Assembly (NCBI GenBank): GCA_038230695.1
Contig: JBBRMT010000237.1
Location: 1-7,171 of the forward strand
DNA from: QHBQ01 sp038230695
GTDB taxonomy: Bacteria; Chloroflexota; Chloroflexia; QHBQ01
Length of the DNA stretch: 7,171 nt
Reading direction: 5' to 3'
A program made the translations under genes and the position numbers. Under the pieces are notes generated by a model. The model ran no database searches, was not told where the DNA came from, and saw only the letters and a program-made list of their open reading frames with translations. Positions 1 to 5,538 of this stretch are shown here, one piece after another. Position 1 is the stretch's first letter. Every line of letters begins with the position of its first letter.

Positions 1-452
1 ATGTTCAGGGTGAGGATGAGCAGCAGTAGCTTGAACCACCAGGAGGTGAACAGGTTGAACAGGCCGAGGTCGTACATAAACCCGGTGAAATCACCGAAGC
101 GGGGGGCAAGGCCCTTAACCCACATGGTGCGGCTGGCGGGGTCGCCCTGCAGCTCTGGCGGCATCTGGATCAGCAAGGTGCCAATCAGGGTAGCAATCAC
201 GATCAGAGCAATCAGCGTTATCGCCAGTCGCACTGAGCAGAAGAAGCGCCACAACGCCTCGCCGAAACTGCTGACCCGTTCCTGTGAGGTTGGCGCGACG
301 GGCGCAGGCGGAGTCTTATGCGGCTTCTCGTCGATGGGGATGGCCCGTCCCTGAATGCCATAGCCACTGTCGACGGGCGCGGCCATATCTCCACTCGCCA
401 CGCGGCGACGGCGTTCCTCGCGCTTGTCTGCTTCGGTCAGTCTGGTTGCCAT
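1..452 (-). CDS. resB: ResB/CcsB-family cytochrome c biogenesis protein, N-terminal part (cut by window edge)
   Basis: ResB (CcsB/Ccs1) works with CcsA/ResC in System II cytochrome c maturation, moving heme across the membrane and attaching it to apocytochromes. Only 150 codons are visible. Residues 1-60 are a charged and proline-rich cytoplasmic tail (EERRRR at 12-17). Residues 74-96 form a first membrane helix in the typical ResB context SVRLAITLIALIVIATLIGT. A short outer loop follows (about 97-128), and a second helix begins at the family-typical SWWFKLLLL (137-145). The rest lies beyond base 1. The ATG at 452 is chosen because basic residues follow it, but it has no Shine-Dalgarno motif; a CUUUCAA heptamer array fills that place. 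The frame stays open upstream to a stop near 576-578, so ATG at 545 or 554 are possible starts, and the array would then be translated. Family call from the two membrane motifs is fairly sure; the start is not. Confidence 0.8.
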   Translation of the reverse strand, partial: MATRLTEADKREERRRRVASGDMAAPVDSGYGIQGRAIPIDEKPHKTPPAPVAPTSQERVSSFGEALWRFFCSVRLAITLIALIVIATLIGTLLIQMPPELQGDPASRTMWVKGLAPRFGDFTGFMYDLGLFNLFTSWWFKLLLLILTLN

Positions 453-460
453 AGGTTCAA

Positions 461-488
461 GTTGAAAGTTGAAAGTTGAAAGTTGAAA
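461..488. repeat. (GTTGAAA)x4 heptanucleotide tandem repeat
   Basis: Four perfect tandem copies of GTTGAAA lie at 461-467, 468-474, 475-481 and 482-488. They are preceded by a degenerate copy, GGTTCAA (454-460), that touches the presumed resB start codon. On the resB mRNA the array reads as a pyrimidine-rich CUUUCAA repeat exactly where a ribosome-binding site is expected. Heptameric short tandem repeats are known in heterocystous cyanobacteria; this is a similar class of sequence by appearance only. Confidence 0.95.
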
Positions 489-520
489 GAGGGTAGTTAG
501 GTTTGGTGACGGTTGCGGTT

Positions 521-579
521 TGTAGGGGCGGGTTGTGCTCACCATCACCCCCATCCCTGTAGGGGTGGGTGGCGCTCAC
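521..579. repeat. Imperfect direct repeat of a GTAGGGGYGGG element
   Basis: Two 22-bp copies, 521-542 and 558-579, match at 19 of 22 positions. Both start TGTAGGGG and end GCTCAC, and they are separated by a 15-bp C-rich spacer. Both lie in the presumed 5' leader of resB. The GTAGGGGCG start recurs at about 2430 as part of a hairpin, so this looks like a dispersed intergenic repeat and not a coding element. Confidence 0.8.
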
Positions 580-597
580 TCTGCCAATCCAGGGATG

Positions 598-627
598 AGT
601 ATAGCCTGAGCGGGGCAAGGCTGTCAA
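598..627 (-). promoter_or_regulatory. Predicted sigma70-type promoter for resB
   Basis: On the minus strand a perfect TTGACA (-35, 622-627) is followed by an 18-bp spacer and TATACT (-10, 598-603). Transcription would start near 590, giving a leader of roughly 140 nt before the start codon at 452. That leader holds the direct repeat and the heptamer array. Prediction from consensus match only. Confidence 0.6.
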
Positions 628-664
628 GCGCAGCGCATTGATCTTTCATATATTCAGGTTCAAC

Positions 665-1016
665 CTACCCCGCACGATTATCCGAGGTCTTACCCACCAT
701 CCTGTAGCAAATTACCAGTAGTAGTGCTACCACTGCGCTGACGACTAGTTCGACGATTGGGCGCGTAATCAGCCCATCGCTGGTAGCTACACCACCTGAT
801 GGCGCGGCCTTGTCCGCCTCAGATAGTTTTGCGCCGATAATCAGAATGTGCCGCAGCGATCAGAACCAACAACACGCCCACAACCAGATGCAAAATATCG
901 GCAGCAAGCTCGAACCCTCGGAATGTTGCGGCCCGAAACTTTGACTCTGGCTCAGGTTCGGGTGGTGCTGGCACCGCAGCTATGGCCTGGTTCGTTTCGT
1001 TGATTTGATCACTCAT
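665..1016 (-). pseudogene. Small two-helix membrane protein gene, apparently frameshifted
   Basis: From the ATG at 1016 (preceded by AGGAGG six bases upstream) the frame encodes 65 residues and stops at 819-821. Residues 1-28 are polar with a PAPPEPEPE stretch, and residues about 38-56 form a membrane helix (ILHLVVGVLLVLIAAA). The +1 frame is blocked by a stop at 860-862, then opens from 859 and runs to a TAG at 665-667. It encodes a plausible continuation: LRHILIIGAKL, a Gly/Ser/Ala linker, a second helix (VELVVSAVVALLLVICYRMV) and a polar tail. Joined between 859 and 819 the product would be about 117 residues with two helices. Candidate slip points are the GCTGCGGC stretch near 850-857 and the run of four A near 829. 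A real inactivating indel, a sequencing error or programmed frameshifting would all fit. I do not recognise the family. Confidence 0.6.
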
Positions 1017-1053
1017 GGTTGGCCTCCTGCTGGTGTTTGGCTAGTGCAGCAGG

Positions 1054-1084
1054 ATTATAGCACACAGTGGTGGGCAATGTGCAA
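1054..1084 (-). promoter_or_regulatory. Predicted promoter for the small membrane-protein gene
   Basis: The minus strand shows a perfect TATAAT (-10, 1054-1059) preceded by TGC, an extended -10. A weaker TTGCAC (-35, 1079-1084) lies 19 bp upstream. The start codon at 1016 would be about 30 nt downstream of the transcript start. A promoter and a strong ribosome site suggest the gene is, or recently was, expressed. Confidence 0.5.
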
Positions 1085-1162
1085 GCAGCAGCTTCAGCCA
1101 TTGTCCATGTTTTTGTATTGTCAATATTTTGTATAAAATCGCCATTTTCGGGCTAAATCGGG

Positions 1163-1192
1163 TTGACGGATTAGTGGGTGATCTGTTACTAT
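1163..1192 (+). promoter_or_regulatory. Predicted promoter for the acyl-CoA dehydrogenase/etf genes
   Basis: TTGACG (-35, 1163-1168) and TACTAT (-10, 1187-1192) are separated by 18 bp, about 60 bp ahead of the start codon at 1253. The -35 is good and the -10 is mediocre. The AT-rich stretch upstream (1110-1140, TATTGTCAATATTTTGTATAAAA) could contain a further regulatory element, but I see no clear symmetry in it. Confidence 0.4.
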
Positions 1193-1252
1193 ACGGCAAG
1201 CACACTGCGGTGCTGATTGCAGTTCCCCACCACTCAAAGGAGAGCAGGAGAG

Positions 1253-2374
1253 ATGGACTTTAACCTCACCAGCGACCAGCAGATGCTGGTAAACACCGTC
1301 CGCGATTACGTCACCAAGACCCTGGAGCCGATTGCAATGCAGGTGGAGAGCGAGAACCTGATCCCGCCCCAAATCCTGCACGAGATGGGCGAGCTGGGCT
1401 TCTTTGGCATTCCCATTGCTGAACAATATGGCGGCCTTGATGCGGGGCTGCTCGGTCACTGCCTGGTAATTGAGCAACTGGCGGGCGCAAATGCCGCCTA
1501 CGCTAACATACTGGGTGCGTCTACCGGGCTGGCGGCTACCGCTATCATTCTGGCGGGCAGCGAGGCGCAGAAGAAACGCTGGCTGCCCGCGCTTGCTGGT
1601 GGCGAAAAGCTGGGCGGCTTCGCCCTAACCGAGCCACATGGTGCGGAGATGAGCAACCTCGGCACGATTGCGGAGAAGGATGGCGATGGCTACAAGCTAA
1701 ACGGGCGCAAAGCCTGGGTCAGCAACGGGCCGGTCGCTGATATAATTGTAGTCTTTGCCCGCACTGGCGATGGCATCAGCGCCTATGTGGTGGAGAAGGG
1801 CTGCCCCGGCTACCGCTGCGGCGAAATTGACGCACGCATGGGCTTGCACGGCTCCTACAGCAGTGAACTCTACTTCAACGATGTCAAGCTGACCAACGAT
1901 AACTTGTTGGGGCAGGTGGGCCAGGGCAGCCAGGTTGCCACTGCCACGCTGGATCGCTATCGCATTGGGCTGGCAGCGCAGGCGGTGGGCGCGGCGGATA
2001 AGCTGCTGCGGGCTTGTGTGGACTATAGCAAGCAGCGCCAGCAGTTCGGCCAGCCAATTGCCGGTTTCCAGGCGATCCAGAATATGCTAGCCGATATGGC
2101 GACTGAGATCGCCATGGCCCGCGCCGGTGTCTACCTCGCGGCCTGGAAGGCGGATATCGGCCAGCCCTTCGCCCGCGATGCCGCAATGGTGCGCCTGTTC
2201 GCTACCGAAATGCTCAACCGCGTTGCCGACCGCGCCGTGCAGATCCACGGCGGCATGGGCTACATGAAGGAGCTATGGATTGAACGCGCCTACCGCGATG
2301 CGCGGATGCTGCGCCTCGCCGAAGGCACTAACGACGTAATGCGCCTGATTATCGCCAATGAGTTGCTTCGCTGA
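1253..2374 (+). CDS. Acyl-CoA dehydrogenase
   Basis: A flavoenzyme of 373 residues, normal for the family, that would introduce the alpha-beta double bond into a CoA thioester and reduce ETF. The N-terminal helical domain covers about 1-115, the middle beta domain about 122-220 and the C-terminal helical domain about 228-373. Visible motifs are ALTEP (124-128), NGRKAWVSNG (150-159), RQQFGQPIAGFQ (262-273), the second family signature QIHGGMGYMKE (330-340) and the catalytic glutamate E357 in AEGTNDV. The first signature is unusual: after TEP the expected GAGSD is HGAEM, so the G-S/T-D part is replaced by A-E-M. The ATG at 1253 follows AAAGGAG and AGGAG; a longer TTG-started form from 1217 adds no homologous residues. 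It is followed by etfB and etfA, its likely electron acceptor. Chain-length class (short, branched or other) cannot be told from sequence alone. Confidence 0.93.
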   Translation: MDFNLTSDQQMLVNTVRDYVTKTLEPIAMQVESENLIPPQILHEMGELGFFGIPIAEQYGGLDAGLLGHCLVIEQLAGANAAYANILGASTGLAATAIILAGSEAQKKRWLPALAGGEKLGGFALTEPHGAEMSNLGTIAEKDGDGYKLNGRKAWVSNGPVADIIVVFARTGDGISAYVVEKGCPGYRCGEIDARMGLHGSYSSELYFNDVKLTNDNLLGQVGQGSQVATATLDRYRIGLAAQAVGAADKLLRACVDYSKQRQQFGQPIAGFQAIQNMLADMATEIAMARAGVYLAAWKADIGQPFARDAAMVRLFATEMLNRVADRAVQIHGGMGYMKELWIERAYRDARMLRLAEGTNDVMRLIIANELLR

Positions 2375-2392
2375 GTCATGAGGTACGAGCGG
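2372..2392 (+). repeat. TGAGGYA-type heptamers beginning at the acd stop codon
   Basis: The TGA stop codon starts a run of heptamers: TGAGTCA (2372-2378), TGAGGTA (2379-2385) and a degenerate CGAGCGG (2386-2392). The unit is the same family as the array behind etfB at 3316-3343, where the run also begins with the stop codon. Confidence 0.6.
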
Positions 2393-2433
2393 CAAAAAGC
2401 CATCTCCCTTCAAGAAAGAGGGTCGGATGGTAG

Positions 2434-2453
2434 GGGCGAACTGTTGTTCGCCC
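2434..2453. repeat. GGGCGAAC hairpin repeat in the acd-etfB gap
   Basis: Perfect 8-bp arms GGGCGAAC (2434-2441) and GTTCGCCC (2446-2453) flank a TGTT loop. The surrounding sequence, GGTAGGGGCG, matches the direct-repeat element at 521 and 558. No U-run follows, so this is not an intrinsic terminator. It is more likely a dispersed intergenic repeat, or possibly an RNA-processing or stabilising hairpin between the dehydrogenase and etfB. The remainder of the 167-bp gap shows no gene. Confidence 0.7.
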
Positions 2454-2541
2454 TGCTGAAGCGCATCAATGCCAATCGCAGCTACCAATCTTGAACCACA
2501 ACCACGCCAATTCAACATTCCCATAGGGGTGAGGAGACCCA

Positions 2542-3318
2542 ATGAACATCGTAGTTTGCATGAAGGAAACGCCCGACACGACAGCGGAGAAGCGATTTAC
2601 CGCCGATATGCGACTGGATCGGACTGCGGTGCAGGGGGTGATCAATCCCTACGACGAATACGGTATCGAGGAAGCGATTGCCCAGAAGGAGAAGCTGGGC
2701 GTCGAGGTTACACTACTGTGCATGGGTCCGGCCCGCGCCGAGGAGAGTATTCGCAAGGCAATGGCGATGGGCGTAGATAAGGCCGTGCTGATCAGCGACC
2801 CTGCGCTGGAAGGCTCCGATATAATTGCCACTGCCCGCGTGCTGGCCGCCGCCTTGCAGAAGCTGCAATTCGACATCGTCATCTTCGGCCAGGCCAGCAC
2901 CGACAGCAACGCGGGCATGATTGTCACTGCTGTGGCTGAACTGTTGGGTCTGCCCGCGCTTACCTGGGCCAGCAAGCTGACCATCGAGGGCGGCAAGGCG
3001 AGCATCAAGCGCAGCCACGAAACCGGCTACGATGTAGTCGAAGCGCCATTGCCCTGCGTGGTGAGCGTTACCCAGGTAATCAACGAGCCGCGCTACCCCT
3101 CACTAAAGGGTATCATGCAGGCCAAGCGCAAGGAACTGACCAGCTACAAGCTGGCTGACCTCGGCATTGATGCGGGCAGCGTTGGTAGTACAGGCGCAGG
3201 CACGAAGGTAGAAGCCGCCAACCGAGTGACGCTAACCCGCACCCCTGAGATATTCAAGGATGCCGATCGCGCCGCTGTCTACATCGCCGACTATCTGGAG
3301 AAGCGCAAGCTAATCTGA
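2542..3318 (+). CDS. etfB: Electron transfer flavoprotein subunit beta
   Basis: The 258-residue beta subunit pairs with EtfA to shuttle electrons from acyl-CoA dehydrogenases to the membrane quinone oxidoreductase; in classical ETFs this subunit binds AMP. The N-terminus MNIVVCMKETPDT and the segment INPYDEYGIEEAI (34-46) are typical. The nucleotide-binding loop reads FGQASTDSNAG (115-125), of the S-T-D type I associate with actinobacterial EtfB proteins. The signature NEPRYPSLKGIMQAKRKE (181-198) and LADLGID (204-210) end the conserved core. Start: AGGAG at 2532-2536, five bases before the ATG. Length is that of ordinary ETF beta. It lies 167 bp behind the dehydrogenase and 94 bp ahead of etfA, loose spacing filled by repeats. 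Whether this ETF bifurcates electrons cannot be decided here, and no bifurcation partner is in the window. Confidence 0.95.
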   Translation: MNIVVCMKETPDTTAEKRFTADMRLDRTAVQGVINPYDEYGIEEAIAQKEKLGVEVTLLCMGPARAEESIRKAMAMGVDKAVLISDPALEGSDIIATARVLAAALQKLQFDIVIFGQASTDSNAGMIVTAVAELLGLPALTWASKLTIEGGKASIKRSHETGYDVVEAPLPCVVSVTQVINEPRYPSLKGIMQAKRKELTSYKLADLGIDAGSVGSTGAGTKVEAANRVTLTRTPEIFKDADRAAVYIADYLEKRKLI

Positions 3319-3398
3319 GGCATGAGGCGTGAGGCATGAGTAATTATGGTGCAATTCATCTTTACACTCATACCTCATCACTTATTACTCATACCTGA
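3316..3398. repeat. Inverted arrays of TGAGGCA-type heptamers between etfB and etfA
   Basis: The left arm has four heptamers, TGAGGCA, TGAGGCG, TGAGGCA and TGAGTAA (3316-3343), beginning with the etfB stop codon. The right arm (3364-3398) holds five related heptamers in opposite orientation: ACACTCA, TACCTCA, TCACTTA, TTACTCA and TACCTGA. Bases 3330-3346 pair with 3382-3398 at 14 of 17 positions around a loop of about 35 nt, so an mRNA hairpin can form between the two cistrons. It ends just before the etfA ribosome site and has no U-run. Confidence 0.85.
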
Positions 3399-3412
3399 GA
3401 CAAGGAGACCCA

Positions 3413-4411
3413 ATGGCAACCAACAACGAAATCCTGGTGATCGCCGAGCTAGGCACTGATTATCAGCCGAAGAAGGCGACGTTTGAGCTAATCAGCAAGG
3501 CAGCGGAGTTGCAGCAGGCCAACGGCGGTAGCGTAGGTGTGCTGGTGATGGCTCCCGAGCCAGCTAGCCTAGCCCAGAAGCTGGGCGAGTACGGCGCGAA
3601 CAAGCTGTATGCCGCAAGCGGCGATAACTGGAACAAGGAAGTGACAGGCGCAGCGGTGGATGCGGTCGAAGCGGCGATCAAGGCCAGCAACCCGCGTCTG
3701 GTACTGGCGGTGGCAAGTATCAACAACCGCGACCTGGCTGGGCGGCTGGCTGTGCGCCTCGGCAGCGGCGTGCTGTGGGATGTCAACGACGTAAAGGACG
3801 AGGGTGGCAAGCTGATATTTAGTGGGCCAATCTGGGGCGGCAGCTATACGGTGAGCAGCAGCTTCACCCACGAAGGCACAGCAATTGCCCTGGTCAAACC
3901 CAACAGCCTGACTGCCACTAAACGTGACGGCGCTTCCGCTGCCGAGGTGGTGCCGCTAAACGTCGAGCGCAAGACGAAGGGCGCAACCATCACCGACAGC
4001 GTGCAGGAAGCGGGCGCAGGGGTCAGCCTGGAGGAAGCCTCCACCATCGTCAGCGGCGGGCGTGGCATGGGCGGGCCGGAGAACTTCAAGCTGATCGAAG
4101 ACCTTGCCGCGGTGCTGGGCGCAGCAGTAGGCGCATCACGGCCAGTGGTGGACGCAGGCTGGCGGCCATATCGTCAGCAGGTGGGGCAGACTGGCAAGAC
4201 GGTCAAGCCCAAGCTCTACATCGCAGTGGGTATCAGCGGCGAGATTCAGCACAAGGTGGGGATGCAGACTAGCGAGACCATCATCGCTATCAACAAAGAC
4301 CCCGACGCGCCCATCTTCGGCTTCGCCGATCTCGGCGTGGTGGGCGACCTGTTCAAGATCGTGCCAGCATTGACTGAGGAGATCAAGCGGCGCAAGGGGA
4401 TTGCTGGGTAG
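3413..4411 (+). CDS. etfA: Electron transfer flavoprotein subunit alpha
   Basis: The 332-residue alpha subunit carries most contacts to the FAD of ETF. The N-terminal domain (about 1-195) is of the ETF nucleotide-binding fold. The C-terminal FAD domain begins near 205 with EEASTIVSGGRGMGGPENF (207-225) and continues with GASRPVVDAGW (240-250), RQQVGQTGKTVKPKLYIAVG (254-273), ISGEIQHKVGM (274-284), IIAINKDPDAPIF (290-302) and ADLGVVGDLFKIVPAL (305-320). These are the diagnostic alpha-subunit motifs. A slight departure is Glu 277 where most family members I recall have Ala in ISGAIQH. Start: AAGGAG at 3402-3407. Thirteen bases around this start (AGGAGACCCAATG) are identical to those at etfB. 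It is the last gene of the plus-strand unit and is followed by a clear terminator. Confidence 0.95.
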   Translation: MATNNEILVIAELGTDYQPKKATFELISKAAELQQANGGSVGVLVMAPEPASLAQKLGEYGANKLYAASGDNWNKEVTGAAVDAVEAAIKASNPRLVLAVASINNRDLAGRLAVRLGSGVLWDVNDVKDEGGKLIFSGPIWGGSYTVSSSFTHEGTAIALVKPNSLTATKRDGASAAEVVPLNVERKTKGATITDSVQEAGAGVSLEEASTIVSGGRGMGGPENFKLIEDLAAVLGAAVGASRPVVDAGWRPYRQQVGQTGKTVKPKLYIAVGISGEIQHKVGMQTSETIIAINKDPDAPIFGFADLGVVGDLFKIVPALTEEIKRRKGIAG

Positions 4412-4465
4412 CGTTTTAGGCCCCCGGCCCAATTTACTCCAGCGCCAAACGTAAGTGGTATTAGA

Positions 4466-4495
4466 AGAGTAACCCTCGCGGGTTGCTCTCTTTTT
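4466..4495 (+). terminator. Rho-independent terminator after etfA
   Basis: A 10-bp stem, AGAGTAACCC (4466-4475) with GGGTTGCTCT (4480-4489), has one G-U pair and a TCGC loop. It is followed by C and five T (4491-4495). It sits 55 bp after the etfA stop. In the opposite direction the hairpin is followed by few U residues, so it would end the convergent Roadblock operon less well. Confidence 0.88.
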
Positions 4496-4522
4496 AGACG
4501 GGAGTGCGCGGCAGCAGCGTCT

Positions 4523-4981
4523 TTAGGCGGCCAACGCCCGCACCGCTTCGCGGATATCGAGCATCACGATACCAAGGTTAGCCTGCGGCATAATGCTGGC
4601 CACCAGGAGGATGTGCCTGGTGACCGGGACGACAATCAGATAACCGCAGTCAGCTCGCACAATCGTCTCTTCGATTGAGCCAATTGCCAGCGCCTTACTG
4701 ATAGATCCGATCATGTCCATCAGCTTAGCAGTTCCGGTGCTGACAAACTGAAAGTCGTGGGTTGCGCCCATGGTGGAGCAGAGCAGCACGCCTTCGTCGC
4801 TGATTAGCTCCACCATGATAATATCTGGCCTGGTACTCTGCGCCAGATGGACGATCACATGGCCCATTAGCTCAGGGTCATCGGGGGCGCTAGGGTCGAA
4901 GTGGAACCGCCGCGTCGCAGGCGGTAGTAGCTCTTTTAGCTCATTGCTGTTGGCTTCGGTAAGCTGTAGATAACGAGTCAT
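4523..4981 (-). CDS. Roadblock/LC7 domain protein (third gene of the operon)
   Basis: A soluble 152-residue protein. Residues 1-35 are a polar N-terminal extension not seen in the sister protein. The Roadblock/LC7 fold covers about 38-150, with the strand VELISDEGVLLCSTMG (57-72), the central helix about 82-99, and the segment EETIVRADCGYLIVVP (104-119) that closely matches EEAIIRADNGYLLVVP in the first gene of the operon. The C-terminus ANLGIVMLDIREAVRALA also matches, so the two are duplicates within the operon. Bacterial Roadblock proteins such as MglB dimerise and usually act on, or scaffold, small Ras-like GTPases; no GTPase gene is visible here. Start: ATG at 4981 with AAGGAG seven bases upstream; a longer frame from 5017 has no ribosome site and adds an unrelated leader. 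The gap to the V4R gene is 46 bp. Confidence 0.82.
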   Translation of the reverse strand: MTRYLQLTEANSNELKELLPPATRRFHFDPSAPDDPELMGHVIVHLAQSTRPDIIMVELISDEGVLLCSTMGATHDFQFVSTGTAKLMDMIGSISKALAIGSIEETIVRADCGYLIVVPVTRHILLVASIMPQANLGIVMLDIREAVRALAA

Positions 4982-5027
4982 AAAGAAGCTCCTTGCTGAA
5001 CAGAGCAGCCCCGGCAACGGCTTATCG

Positions 5028-5489
5028 CTAAACTGGCTCGATGAGATAGACGCACTCTTTGCCGTTCATCGCCTCACACGTCTGCTCGCGACCGAGCATC
5101 CGTGTATTGGTCATCGCGCTAATCGCCCCGACAAACACCCCCATGGTGAAGGCACAGTAAGGTACGGCGGACTGCACGCCTGCAGTGCAAGCGCCCTCAT
5201 GGATATGTACCTCGTAGCTGCCATCGGGCTGTTGCGTAACGCTGTCAACCAGGCAAAGGCGGGTGCCAGCCTCACCCAAAGCATCGTATAGCTTTTCGGT
5301 CATTACTGCGCCATCGCTAGTCGCGCCATTGAGACCCAGGGATTCGCACAGGTCACTACCACGATTGCGCCCAGCAGCGACGATCGCGGCACGGCCAGCG
5401 ATGTCCTCGGTGCCTTGCCGCAGGTAGTGGAAGCAGATCAGGCTCATGTAATCGCCCAGCGTAGGGCGAGCGGTGGTTTTGGTCGCCAT
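5028..5489 (-). CDS. V4R-domain (vinyl-4-reductase-type) small-molecule-binding protein
   Basis: A soluble 153-residue protein. The N-terminal half (about 10-80) is mostly helical (MSLICFHYLR, then AGRAAIVAAGRNRGSDLCESLG). The C-terminal part (about 85-150) fits the V4R pattern: the strand SYEVHIHEGAC, then PYCAFTMGVFVGAISAM (110-126), then the closing REQTCEAMNGKECVYLI (134-150). Seven cysteines are present (19, 48, 79, 101, 112, 138, 146); the last four lie where V4R domains carry conserved cysteines. V4R domains bind ligands or regulate partners, are found in BchJ and in phenol- or aromatic-sensing activators, and share their fold with eukaryotic Bet3/TRAPP subunits. Start: ATG at 5489, after AGAGGG, chosen over a longer frame from 5570 that would overlap the upstream gene. 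It lies between two Roadblock genes on one probable transcript. The call rests on pattern recognition, so a related fold of the same superfamily remains possible. Confidence 0.68.
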   Translation of the reverse strand: MATKTTARPTLGDYMSLICFHYLRQGTEDIAGRAAIVAAGRNRGSDLCESLGLNGATSDGAVMTEKLYDALGEAGTRLCLVDSVTQQPDGSYEVHIHEGACTAGVQSAVPYCAFTMGVFVGAISAMTNTRMLGREQTCEAMNGKECVYLIEPV

Positions 5490-5538
5490 GGTATTAACCC
5501 TCTTTCTATAAGAGCCTATTAAGGATTTCGCGCCGTTG

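Noticed and set aside
1..354. Plus-strand open frame of 117 codons
   Set aside because: Antisense shadow of the ResB gene, whose translation shows clear membrane motifs.
461..488. CRISPR array
   Set aside because: The 7-bp units are directly adjacent with no spacers.
1117..1125. TTGACA on the minus strand as a -35 for the small membrane-protein gene
   Set aside because: No acceptable -10 at 16-19 bp; the TATAAT at 1054-1059 is too far away to pair with it.
1217..1252. Twelve-codon upstream extension of the acyl-CoA dehydrogenase from a TTG
   Set aside because: It runs through the ribosome site, and the ATG at 1253 gives the normal family N-terminus.
2434..2453. Intrinsic terminator after acd
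   Set aside because: The stem is good, but no U-run follows and etfB lies downstream on the same strand.
2490..2525. Internal promoter ahead of etfB starting at TTGAAC
   Set aside because: No recognisable -10 at a suitable distance.
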